Shown: one piece after another, positions 1-7,875 of the stretch | Layout: each line of letters begins with the position of its first letter | Position numbering within the stretch: the stretch's first letter is position 1 | NCBI GenBank assembly: GCA_027858145.1 | Contig: JAQIDF010000250.1 | Location: 1 to 8,296, forward strand | Reading direction: 5' to 3' | DNA from: Prolixibacteraceae bacterium | GTDB taxonomy: Bacteria; Bacteroidota; Bacteroidia; Bacteroidales; Prolixibacteraceae | Length of the DNA: 8,296 bases | The notes under the pieces: generated by a model | What the model was told of the DNA's origin: nothing | Database searches by the model: none | What the model saw: only the letters and a program-made list of their open reading frames with translations | Position numbers and translations under genes: made by a program

Positions 1-66
1 ATTTATCCTGAAAAGATTGCACGCAAACGTTTTTTCTATCCAGGTGTTGAGGCATTCTTTGAGTGA
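1..66 (+). CDS. C-terminal end of an unidentified protein (partial)
   Basis: The first frame is open from the left edge to a TGA at 64-66 and reads as 21 residues ending PGVEAFFE, with a basic, aromatic stretch before it (ARKRFFYPG). The composition looks like a real protein tail, and the position suits a rightward gene converging on the leftward gene that ends at 200. I do not recognise the family from so short a piece. One reverse frame is also open over this stretch, so coding on the plus strand is likely but not proven. No ribosome binding site or start can be seen because the gene begins outside the window. Confidence 0.45.
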   Translation: MYPEKIARKRFFYPGVEAFFE

Positions 67-199
67 TTCGCGAGATTGAATAAGAAAATGAGTAGAATTA
101 GAGTCTGTTCTATGTCAGAATGCAGCATGCATCATGAAGTTGTTTTTCGATCAAAATATTTCCTTTCGGATCACCAAGCCGTTAATTCATCTTTTCTTT

Positions 200-751
200 C
201 TAAAATGTAATATGCAAGGATATTCCTGCAGTTAATGCTTGCTTATTGTGTGCATGCGCCCAGTTAATAGCAGGGGTAAATTCAACATGTGCTTGATGCA
301 TTTCTTGCCAGGCAAGGTTTTTGATTTTTGCAATTTTTACTACATCGAAAACGCTCCAGAGATAAATTGCACTTGTAGCGATGAACCCCGATAACATTAA
401 AGCTTTTGAACCGGGTGCTTTTTCATATTCATAGTTCACACCCATTCCCATCCAAAAACCATATAAAAAGACTCCCGATGTTATAAGTTGGCTTCCGGTA
501 ACAAGTAAGCCTCTTGTTGGCTCGTTTATATATAGATATCCTGCCGGAGGGTAAGCAAAATTGCATAAGCCGGCAGCAAAGGGCGAGTATTTCTGATACC
601 CGATTTTCTCTCGATAATTTTCAGTCGTAAACTGATTTTTAATAAAACGATATTTAGGTTCTTGTCCGGATGATTTTACATAAAAAAAAGATGTCAATAT
701 AAATAATATGACGAGTAATTTATTCCTTTTAATGTTAGTTCTTATTTTCAT
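200..751 (-). CDS. Small membrane protein, DUF5683-like
   Basis: This is a 183-residue protein of unknown function. Residues about 10-29 form a hydrophobic signal peptide or anchor after a basic start (KIRTNIKRNK), with a possible cleavage near SSG-Q; there is no lipobox cysteine. Residues about 56-82 contain SPFAAGLCNFAYPPAGYLYI followed by NEPTRG. This resembles the SP-x-A...PG-x-GQ-x-Y...KG pattern of DUF5683-type Bacteroidota membrane proteins, although the usual PGxGQ is replaced by PPAGY. Two further hydrophobic segments follow at about 81-104 and 117-139, then a polar tail ending GISLHITF, which resembles a closing beta strand. The ATG at 749-751 lies inside the end of the HTCS gene, overlapping it by 17 bases in another frame, so the two are almost certainly co-transcribed and may be translationally coupled. 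No link to arabinan use is visible in the protein itself. The family call rests on motif resemblance only. Confidence 0.8.
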   Translation of the reverse strand: MKIRTNIKRNKLLVILFILTSFFYVKSSGQEPKYRFIKNQFTTENYREKIGYQKYSPFAAGLCNFAYPPAGYLYINEPTRGLLVTGSQLITSGVFLYGFWMGMGVNYEYEKAPGSKALMLSGFIATSAIYLWSVFDVVKIAKIKNLAWQEMHQAHVEFTPAINWAHAHNKQALTAGISLHITF

Positions 752-3700
752 TTTTCACATATTCCGAGGGTGAACACTGGTAAAACTTTTTAAATATCCG
801 GCTGAAATATTTCGGGTCGTTAAAGCCGGTAGCATAGGCAACTTCACTAACCTGCATTTGTCCTTCTTTAAGTAATGCCGTTGATTTCTTTAGCCGGTAA
901 ACGTTGATAAAATCGTTTGCCGAAAGACTGGTTATGGCTTTTAATTTTTTGTACAACTGGCTACGGCTCACGAACATTTCAGATGCAAAGTGGTCAACAT
1001 CGAATGAAGGGTCGGTATAATATTTTTCAACAATTTTATTTACTTTATCGAAGAACTCGTTGTCGAGGTTTGAGTTGGTGAGTTCAGTAGATGATACTTC
1101 TTCCAGGTCACTGTAGCGTGTCCTTAGCTTTTTCCTGAGTTCAATTACATTTTTCACCTTTGCAATTAGCACATCCATGTTGAAGGGCTTGGCTATATAA
1201 TCGTCGGCACCTTCTTTTATTCCTTTAAGTTGATCTTCAATTTTACCTTTAGCAGTTAACAGAATGATTGGTGTGTGGCTGGTATAAAGGTTGTTTTTTA
1301 TTTTCTTCATCATGCTGAGGCCGTCTGTTTCGGGCATCATGATATCGCTAATTATAAGGGCGGGCTCTTCTTTTTTTGCAATATCATAGCCTTCTTTACC
1401 ATTTTCTGCTTCCAGTACATGGTAATAATGCGAAAGGTTACTGCAAATAAACGATCGCATATCAATGTTATCCTCAACCACCAGTACTTTTTCCACCGGA
1501 ACATTTACATCGTCGTTTTCGATAATTGACGGGCGGTTTATTTGTTCGTGCAATATGGCAACCTTTTGTTTTAGCGATGACTCATATGTTTGTCCCGATT
1601 TGTCAATTTCATGTTCAGAAAATGACTGTTTGTTAACCGGTATTCTTACGGTAAACGTGCTTCCCCTTCCGGTTTCACTGTCAACGCTAATTTCGCCATG
1701 CATAATTTCTGTAATGCTTTTTACCATCGAAAGACCGATTCCGGTTCCCTGGTTTACATGTTTTTTTGTTTCGGTTACCTGGTAAAAACGGTCGAACAGT
1801 TTTTTGTGAAGTCCGGCCGGAATACCTGCACCGGTATCTGTAATATTAATTTCAAGATAATTGGTTTTATCCTCTTTCTTGTTTCTGGCTTTCATTGTTA
1901 TTTTATTGCCTTCGGGGGTGAATTTAAAGGCATTTGAAAGAAGGTTATAAAGAACATTTTCCAGTTTCTCTTTATCAATCCACGATACTTTATTTACCTC
2001 GATATCTTTTTGATAATCAATATTGTTCTTTTTAGCAAGATCTGCAAAAGAGCTGAAAGTTTCTTCGAGGAAAGGAACTGTCTCGGTCATTTCTACTTGT
2101 AGTTCCTGGTTCCCGGTTTCAATTTTACGTATTTCAAGTAGTTGGTTAATAAGTAACAACAAGCGTTGTGCATTGCGATTAATAACTTGAAGGGTGCTTT
2201 TTGTTTCTTTTTCGTTTTTAAAAATTTGTATTAGGCGCTCAATAGGGGAAATAATTAAGGTGAGCGGGGTTCTGAATTCATGCGAAATATTAGTGAAAAA
2301 CCTTAGTTGTTGTTGGTTCACTTCCTTCACCTTGTCGTTAAGGATCATCAATGCATCCCGCTGTTGAAGTATTTCATCATTTTTGTTTTCTAATTCTTCT
2401 TTTTGTTGTTCAATTTGTATCTGCCGGCGTTCAAGCTGGTTGTTTTTTTCAATTAACTCGGTGGCTTGATTTTCAAGTACAATGTTTTGGTCTTCAATTT
2501 TTTTTGTCCGGTGGTGTATTTTTTCTTCAAGTACTCTTTTTTGTTTGAAAATTCTTCGCATCTGAAGCTGTATGAGCGAAAAAGTCAGGAGTACAACAAG
2601 TACAATAATTAAAATTAAAAACCACTGTGTTTTCCAGAATGGAGGAGTTACAATGATGGTTACTGTGGTAGGTTTTTCGTTCCATACACCATCACTGTTT
2701 GATGCTTTTAGCAGGAATGTATAGGTTCCCCCGTCTAAGTTATTGTAGTTTGCAAAACGGCGTTCCGACGATACGTTAATCCATCCCTGGTCAACGTCGG
2801 TTAATTTATACGAGAACCTTGTTTTTTCAGGCAAATAAAAGTCAAATGAAGAAAAGTCGAATGAAATGTTATTGTCGCGATAGCCCAATAAAATGGTGTC
2901 GGCAGCGTAAATTGGTTTACTAATTACGGTTTTGTCATGTAATTTATCGCCAGGGTGTATCTCACGATTGTGCACCCTTAGTTTAGCTATTTTGGGTTCG
3001 GGTGTAAAGTTGTAATCCTGTAATTTGTCGGGTTTGAAATAGTTAAGTCCTTCGGTGCCCCCAAAGTAAAGCTCTCCGTCGTGACTTTTATGTGAGGCCG
3101 ACCAGTAGAATTGGTTGTTAAGCAAGCCGTCCTGTTTGTAAAAATTTTTAAAATTGCCGGTGCTGGGGGTCAGCATCGATAAACCATAGTCAGTGCTGAT
3201 CCATATATTTCCGTTATTATCATCTTCAATGCCATAAGCAACATTGTTCGAAAGTCCGTCGTTGTGGGTGTATGTTTTACATTGAATGCGCCCCTCTTTG
3301 TTAACTTCACATTGCGCAATACCGTTACCATACGTCCCAATCCAAATATTTCCTTTTGAATCTTCTTGTAATGAAGTCACATAATTGCCGGGTATCGATA
3401 TCTTATCATCGGGATTGTGTTCAAAGAAGAGTAAGTTCTCAATGATCAATGTATCTTGATTGTTTTTCCTGATGGATTCTTTCGGAAACCTGAATAGCCC
3501 ATTTCGCGTTCCAACCCAATAATAGCCTTTTGAGTCGGCAAGGAGGCAGCCAATTTCCGACAGGGATGGATTTGACCCGGGTGAAGCCGTAAGGGTTGTA
3601 AATTTTTGCTTGTTATAGTTGAGCATCGAAAGGCCTCCTTCGGTACCTACCAGTAAAAAACCACGGTTGTCGTTTAAAAGTGATGACACGAAATAGTTTA

Positions 3701-5096
3701 CAACTTCATTGTCATATCCAGGAGTTTCTGCATTTATGCGTTGTATGGAAATATTATTACCCTTGGTTGTAAGGCGGTTAAGCCCGCCACCCCACGAGCC
3801 ACCCCACAGATAATCATTGTTGTCACGTTCGAGTGATGTAATATAATCGCTACTGATTGAATTGTTGTTGAAGGGGTTGTACGTGTAATGCGATATCCTG
3901 TTATTTGCTAAATCAACCCTGTTTAATCCCCCGTCGGCTGTTCCGATCCATAAATAGTCTTCCTCTTTCAGTATGGAGTTGATGGTGTTTTCGTTAATAC
4001 TGTTGGGGTTATTGGGGTCATTAGCATAATAGTTAAATTGTTTTTGGTAGACATTGAATTTGTTGATTCCGCCTTTTTCGGTACCAATCCAAACGTTTCC
4101 TGTTGAATCGCAAAATATGGCACTTACAAATTTGTTGTTCAGTTTAAAGTTTCCGGGGCCAACTTCCGGAAAAGATGTAAAGTTTCTACTTACCGGGTTG
4201 AAATATTGTAAGCCTCCTAAAGTCCCAACCAAAATATTACCTTCTACATCTTCACTTGCTTGTGTTACAGTGTTGTGAATGAGCGATTGACTGTTTGCGG
4301 GGTTGGCATAAAGCCAGGTAAACGATTTTTCATCTTTGTAGTATATGGCCAAACCGTTAAAAGTAGAAAGATAAATGTCGCCGTTGCTACTTTCAAAAAT
4401 ATTGTTTATTAGCGTATTTTGAGGGAGTTGTACGCCATTAAGTATTGAAATAAATTGCCTTGTTTTGGGGAGGTAAACCAGTGCTTCGGTTTGGGTGCCT
4501 ACAAACAGGTTGTTCGATTTCGAAAGATAAATCTTATTAACATAATTATTTGAGAGATTGTTGTTTTGTTCACAAAAATGTTTGTCAATGCTGTATCTGT
4601 CATTTTCGTCTTTCGATAAAACAAAAATTCCGTTGTTAGAAGTCCCTACCCACATTTTGTTGTCGTAAAACTCAATTGTAGTAACATTAGAAATGATGTT
4701 GTGGGATGTATTGTTCTGAAAATGGAAAATTTGCCCCTTCATGGGGTCGAAATATGAAAGCCCGTTGAGCGATCCAATCCAAACCCGGTAATCGGGGCCG
4801 GCCTTTATCGAGCTGATCATATTATCGGGCAAAGATGCCCCGTTTTCAATGTCGCCGGCTTTGAATGATTCAAATGAATACCCGTCGTAACGGCTTATGC
4901 CATTGTTGGTTCCGAACCACATAAAACCATAATGGTCGCGTTCGATGGTGCTTATGGTGTTTTGAGGAAGTCCGTCTTCAATAAGTAAGTATTCAAATCG
5001 GTAGTTCAAAGTGGTTTGGTCAACTGCCAAAATGCTCCCTTGCGAAATGGTCAATAAAACGGAGAGTATAAAAATATATGTGATTGTACGGCTCAT
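735..5096 (-). CDS. Hybrid two-component system sensor/regulator (HTCS)
   Basis: This 1453-residue protein combines sensor kinase, response regulator and DNA-binding domain in one chain, the usual HTCS length and order. A signal peptide spans residues 1-24. About residues 35-690 hold 14 propeller repeats of the type W-x-G-T-x-x-G-L-x-x-(F/Y), enough for two seven-bladed propellers. A Y_Y_Y beta-sandwich follows at about 740-818, then one membrane helix at about 826-848 and a coiled coil at about 850-925. The HisKA phosphoacceptor is His939 in HEFRTP. The ATPase domain shows Asn1055 (N box), DTGAGIP at 1087-1093 and GTGIGL at 1117-1122. The receiver domain has Glu1208/Asp1209, phosphoacceptor Asp1251, Thr1281 and Lys1303, with CheY-like spacing. 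An AraC-type helix-turn-helix fills about 1348-1448. All key residues are present, so the protein should be active. Family knowledge says the periplasmic propellers bind an oligosaccharide and the AraC domain activates nearby glycan genes. Divergence from GH51-GH43 suggests an arabino-oligosaccharide ligand, which is inference. Confidence 0.96.
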   Translation of the reverse strand: MSRTITYIFILSVLLTISQGSILAVDQTTLNYRFEYLLIEDGLPQNTISTIERDHYGFMWFGTNNGISRYDGYSFESFKAGDIENGASLPDNMISSIKAGPDYRVWIGSLNGLSYFDPMKGQIFHFQNNTSHNIISNVTTIEFYDNKMWVGTSNNGIFVLSKDENDRYSIDKHFCEQNNNLSNNYVNKIYLSKSNNLFVGTQTEALVYLPKTRQFISILNGVQLPQNTLINNIFESSNGDIYLSTFNGLAIYYKDEKSFTWLYANPANSQSLIHNTVTQASEDVEGNILVGTLGGLQYFNPVSRNFTSFPEVGPGNFKLNNKFVSAIFCDSTGNVWIGTEKGGINKFNVYQKQFNYYANDPNNPNSINENTINSILKEEDYLWIGTADGGLNRVDLANNRISHYTYNPFNNNSISSDYITSLERDNNDYLWGGSWGGGLNRLTTKGNNISIQRINAETPGYDNEVVNYFVSSLLNDNRGFLLVGTEGGLSMLNYNKQKFTTLTASPGSNPSLSEIGCLLADSKGYYWVGTRNGLFRFPKESIRKNNQDTLIIENLLFFEHNPDDKISIPGNYVTSLQEDSKGNIWIGTYGNGIAQCEVNKEGRIQCKTYTHNDGLSNNVAYGIEDDNNGNIWISTDYGLSMLTPSTGNFKNFYKQDGLLNNQFYWSASHKSHDGELYFGGTEGLNYFKPDKLQDYNFTPEPKIAKLRVHNREIHPGDKLHDKTVISKPIYAADTILLGYRDNNISFDFSSFDFYLPEKTRFSYKLTDVDQGWINVSSERRFANYNNLDGGTYTFLLKASNSDGVWNEKPTTVTIIVTPPFWKTQWFLILIIVLVVLLTFSLIQLQMRRIFKQKRVLEEKIHHRTKKIEDQNIVLENQATELIEKNNQLERRQIQIEQQKEELENKNDEILQQRDALMILNDKVKEVNQQQLRFFTNISHEFRTPLTLIISPIERLIQIFKNEKETKSTLQVINRNAQRLLLLINQLLEIRKIETGNQELQVEMTETVPFLEETFSSFADLAKKNNIDYQKDIEVNKVSWIDKEKLENVLYNLLSNAFKFTPEGNKITMKARNKKEDKTNYLEINITDTGAGIPAGLHKKLFDRFYQVTETKKHVNQGTGIGLSMVKSITEIMHGEISVDSETGRGSTFTVRIPVNKQSFSEHEIDKSGQTYESSLKQKVAILHEQINRPSIIENDDVNVPVEKVLVVEDNIDMRSFICSNLSHYYHVLEAENGKEGYDIAKKEEPALIISDIMMPETDGLSMMKKIKNNLYTSHTPIILLTAKGKIEDQLKGIKEGADDYIAKPFNMDVLIAKVKNVIELRKKLRTRYSDLEEVSSTELTNSNLDNEFFDKVNKIVEKYYTDPSFDVDHFASEMFVSRSQLYKKLKAITSLSANDFINVYRLKKSTALLKEGQMQVSEVAYATGFNDPKYFSRIFKKFYQCSPSEYVKNENKN

Positions 5097-5276
5097 ACTT
5101 ATAAATTATTAAAAATTCCTTTTTTAAAAATATAAAAAATGCTTGTTATCAGATGTGCTTTTAAGCTTAATAGACAGTTGTCCTCATAAAATAAAAAATA
5201 ATCCACCTAAAGGCAAGCAAGAGCTTGTATTTTTGGATAAATGATAATGTCTCCTTTGTATTTATAGAATTAAGCT
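5097..5276. promoter_or_regulatory. Divergent intergenic regulatory region between HTCS and arabinan operon
   Basis: These 180 bases are the only non-coding DNA between the HTCS start and the GH51 start, so they should carry both promoters and any operator for the HTCS AraC domain. The HTCS-proximal half is very AT-rich (runs of A and T at about 5101-5140). A perfect 10-base palindrome, TTAAGCTTAA, lies at 5163-5172 near the middle. GCTT occurs several times (5141, 5157 and 5167, among others). I see a good Bacteroidota -7 element only towards GH51. Towards the HTCS the best match is an imperfect AT-rich TATATTTT on the minus strand. No Shine-Dalgarno sequence precedes either gene, as is usual in this phylum. 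The regulatory role is inferred from gene arrangement; no operator can be defined. Confidence 0.6.
5228..5235 (+). promoter_or_regulatory. Candidate -7 promoter element (TAnnTTTG) for the GH51-GH43 operon
   Basis: TATTTTTG matches the Bacteroidota -7 consensus TAnnTTTG at every fixed position. It lies 41 bases before the ATG at 5277, leaving a plausible short AT-rich leader. No TTTG-type -33 element is found at the expected distance upstream, where the sequence is around AATCCACCT. A missing -33 box fits a promoter that depends on an activator such as the divergent HTCS, but an 8-base match in AT-rich DNA can also be chance. Confidence 0.4.
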
Positions 5277-6884
5277 ATGGAACAAATTATAAATTTTAAA
5301 CGTATGAAAATGAAACCTTTTTTGATAGTGGCGATTATCGTTTTGTCGCTAAGTGGATTTGCACAAGAAAATGCACGTATTAAAATCGATCTCGATCGCG
5401 AGATTGGGGAGATTGACAATAAAATTTACGGTAATTTTGTAGAACACCTTGGGCGCTGTGTTTATGGTGGAATTTATGATGAAGATTCAGAATTGTCGGA
5501 CGAACGTGGTTTCAGGCTCGATGTACTTGAGGCCGTTAAAGGCCTGAATGTAACCCAAATGCGTTACCCGGGTGGTAACTTTGTGTCGAACTATCACTGG
5601 AAAGACGGTGTGGGGCCTAAAGATGAGCGCCCTCCACGTATGGAAATGGCGTGGTCGCGCCTCGAAACCAACCGCTTTGGTACCAACGAGTTCATGGAAT
5701 GGGCACGCGAAGTTGGTACAGAACCTTATTTTGCAGTTAATATGGGAACCGGAACTATAGAAGAAGCACAACAATGGGTTGAGTATTGTAACGTGGCTGA
5801 AGGCCCGTATTATGCCGAATTGCGTAAAGAGCACGGGTATGCCGAGCCCTGGGGTATCAAATACTGGAGCTTGGGGAACGAAATGGACGGTTTTTGGCAA
5901 ATGGGGCACCTGAATGCTGAAGATTATGCAAAGAAAGCCCGCGAAGCAGCCAAACTGATGAAGCTTACCTCACCCGATATTAAGCTTGTTGCTGCCGGTT
6001 CATCTAATTATCGTCCGGATGCTGATCCTAATGAATGGAACACAAAAATATTGGCAGAGCTGCGCGATGTGGTCGATTACCTGGCGCTGCACATGTACAT
6101 TGGAAACCCCGATGATAATTACTACAATTACCTGTCAACCCCGCTGGTGCTTGAAGAACGTACAAACATTGTAGAGGGCTTAATTGCCCGCGAAATGGAA
6201 AATGCCAACCGTGGCGACCGCGACCCAATTTACATTGCCTGGGATGAGTACAACTCATGGTACCGCGCACGTGCGGGCGAATCGATGACCGGCGACCGTG
6301 CGCTAGAAGAGCATTACAACCTCGAAGATGCCCTGGTAATTGCGGGTTTTCTGAATGCTTTTATTCGTAATGCAGATATCGTGAAAATTGCTAACATGGC
6401 ACAAATGGTGAATGTTATTGCACCAATTTTTACCAGCGAGGACGACATGTTTATACAAACCATTTACTATCCGTTGCAAATGTTTGCCCACAATGCACAT
6501 GGTACTTCTTTGGATGTTTTTGTTGATAGTGAAACTTATACAACCGATGAGTTTTTTGTTGGCCTTGGCGAATCAACCACACAGCAGGATGCTGTGCCTT
6601 ACCTCGATGTTTCTGCATCGTATAACAATGATGAGTTAATTATTAATGTGGTTAACCGGCATAAAGATGAAGCCATTACAACTGATATTATTTCGCAATC
6701 GGGCGATTTTGATGGCGAAATAACGGTTGTTGAAGTAAACGGGCCGACTGTTAAAGCGCGTAACGATTTTGATCAAACCGAAGTGAAATCGGTTGAAAAA
6801 GATCCCGTGAGGGCTAAGGGTAATACGCTGACTTACAATTTCCCGGCACACTCGTTTACTCAGTTAAAAGCAAAAATTAAATAA
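5277..6884 (+). CDS. GH51 alpha-L-arabinofuranosidase (EC 3.2.1.55)
   Basis: This enzyme should remove terminal alpha-L-arabinofuranose from arabinan, arabinoxylan or arabino-oligosaccharides with retention of configuration. The 535-residue chain has GH51 hallmarks: GNFVEHLGRCVYGGIYD at 52-68, RYPGGN at 96-101, acid/base Glu202 in WSLGNEMDG, and nucleophile Glu324 in AWDEYNSWYR. Spacing of Asn101, Glu202 and Glu324 (101 and 122 residues) is close to the Geobacillus enzyme (Asn74, Glu175, Glu294). A catalytic barrel is followed by a C-terminal beta-sandwich from about residue 420. A signal peptide ends at about GFA-Q (residue 29/30) with no lipobox cysteine, so it is predicted soluble in the periplasm. 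Many GH51 enzymes are cytoplasmic, so export is notable. The start is uncertain: ATG codons at 5304 and 5310 give a more typical signal peptide (MKMKPFLIVA), and no Shine-Dalgarno sequence decides between them. It is first gene of the operon. Confidence 0.95.
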   Translation: MEQIINFKRMKMKPFLIVAIIVLSLSGFAQENARIKIDLDREIGEIDNKIYGNFVEHLGRCVYGGIYDEDSELSDERGFRLDVLEAVKGLNVTQMRYPGGNFVSNYHWKDGVGPKDERPPRMEMAWSRLETNRFGTNEFMEWAREVGTEPYFAVNMGTGTIEEAQQWVEYCNVAEGPYYAELRKEHGYAEPWGIKYWSLGNEMDGFWQMGHLNAEDYAKKAREAAKLMKLTSPDIKLVAAGSSNYRPDADPNEWNTKILAELRDVVDYLALHMYIGNPDDNYYNYLSTPLVLEERTNIVEGLIAREMENANRGDRDPIYIAWDEYNSWYRARAGESMTGDRALEEHYNLEDALVIAGFLNAFIRNADIVKIANMAQMVNVIAPIFTSEDDMFIQTIYYPLQMFAHNAHGTSLDVFVDSETYTTDEFFVGLGESTTQQDAVPYLDVSASYNNDELIINVVNRHKDEAITTDIISQSGDFDGEITVVEVNGPTVKARNDFDQTEVKSVEKDPVRAKGNTLTYNFPAHSFTQLKAKIK

Positions 6885-6885
6885 A

Positions 6886-7875
6886 ATGGTAAAAAGAATT
6901 GTATTTGTATCCTTAATTGCATTCATAGCACTGCAATTAACGGCTCAGAATAATAACAGAATCAGGGTGCACGATCCGGTGGCTATTCAGGTTAATGACT
7001 CCTATTACATGTTCAGTACCGGTCATGGAATTGCTTCGTGGAAATCGGACGACATGTTGAACTGGGAGTTTTTGACCCCGGTTTTCAAAGAATCGCCGGA
7101 CTGGGCAAAAAAAGAGGTGCCAAAATTTGATGGTAACATCTGGGCGCCAGATATCTCATATCATAATGGCAAATATTACCTGTATTATTCTATTTCGTCG
7201 TTTGCCAGTAACCGTTCGGCTATGGGTGTTGCTACAAATGTCACTCTCGATTCTGATGATGAGGATTATAAGTGGTTAGACCATGGTAAGGTAGTAGAGT
7301 CGGTGCCGGGGCGTGATAACTGGAATGCTATTGATCCGAACCTGGTTTTTGATGATGATAATGAACCATGGTTGTCTTTTGGTTCATTTTGGGGTGGATT
7401 GAAAATGGTAAAGCTAAGCGATGACTTGCTATCGATTGCTAAACCGCAGAAATGGCATGCGATCGCTTCGCGCCAACGTGATTCTGGTTTGGATGAAACC
7501 GACCCCGGTAATGCTGCCATCGAGGCTCCTTTTGTTTTTAAGAAGGACAAATACTACTATCTTTTTGTATCGTTCGACTTATGTTGCCGAGGTTCACGAA
7601 GTACTTATAACGTGAGAGTTGGACGCTCTGAGTCGGCAACCGGTCCGTATGTAGATAAAGACGGTGTGCCAATGTTACAAGGCGGTGGAACATTAATTGT
7701 TGAAGGGGATGAAAACTATTATGGAATTGGTCATAACTCGGTTTATACTTTCGAGGGCGAAGATTATATGTTTAGCCACGGATATGACAAAGCCGACCGT
7801 GGACGTTCAAAGCTTATGATACATCGCGTGTTGTGGGATGATGAACAGTGGCCTTATGTTGAAGAAATAAATTAG
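6886..7875 (+). CDS. GH43 arabinan endo-1,5-alpha-L-arabinosidase (EC 3.2.1.99)
   Basis: This 329-residue, single-domain enzyme should hydrolyse alpha-1,5-linked arabinan by inversion. The five-bladed GH43 propeller is recognised by catalytic base Asp30 (VHDPVAI), pKa modulator Asp150 (AIDPNLVFD), acid Glu213 (AIEAPFVF) and His283 (GIGHNS), which binds the central metal in relatives. The spacings between these four (120, 63 and 70) equal those of Cellvibrio Arb43A (Asp38, Asp158, Glu221, His291). FDLCCRGSRSTYNVRVGRS at about 230-248 is typical of arabinanases rather than GH43 xylosidases. A signal peptide ends at about LTA-Q (20/21); there is no lipobox and no C-terminal sorting domain, so a periplasmic location is likely. 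One base separates its ATG from the GH51 stop, with no Shine-Dalgarno site, which indicates co-transcription. Endo versus exo mode cannot be settled from sequence, since the Cellvibrio relative releases arabinotriose. The TAG stop overlaps the converging kinase gene. Confidence 0.95.
   Translation: MVKRIVFVSLIAFIALQLTAQNNNRIRVHDPVAIQVNDSYYMFSTGHGIASWKSDDMLNWEFLTPVFKESPDWAKKEVPKFDGNIWAPDISYHNGKYYLYYSISSFASNRSAMGVATNVTLDSDDEDYKWLDHGKVVESVPGRDNWNAIDPNLVFDDDNEPWLSFGSFWGGLKMVKLSDDLLSIAKPQKWHAIASRQRDSGLDETDPGNAAIEAPFVFKKDKYYYLFVSFDLCCRGSRSTYNVRVGRSESATGPYVDKDGVPMLQGGGTLIVEGDENYYGIGHNSVYTFEGEDYMFSHGYDKADRGRSKLMIHRVLWDDEQWPYVEEIN

Noticed and set aside
68..78. TCGCGAGATTG occurs here and again near 5396 inside the GH51 gene
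   Set aside because: An 11-base match, one copy in coding sequence, with no flanking similarity; best explained by chance.
120..132. Inverted repeat ATGCA-GCA-TGCAT between the two converging left-hand genes, as a terminator
   Set aside because: The stem is only 5 bases, is half AT and has no adjacent T-tract on either strand; a run of five T follows only after about 10 bases on the plus strand.
1275..2548. Several plus-strand open frames of 65-106 codons opposite the HTCS
   Set aside because: They lie antisense to well-conserved receiver, ATPase and coiled-coil coding sequence and show no recognisable protein features.
5110..5140. AAAGG-type sequence upstream of the HTCS on the minus strand as a ribosome binding site
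   Set aside because: It lies about 20 bases before the ATG, too far for a Shine-Dalgarno interaction, and this phylum seldom uses one.
5487..6851. Minus-strand and alternate-frame open frames of 62-140 codons within the GH51 gene
   Set aside because: They are shadows of the GH51 coding sequence, whose catalytic motifs are intact in its own frame.
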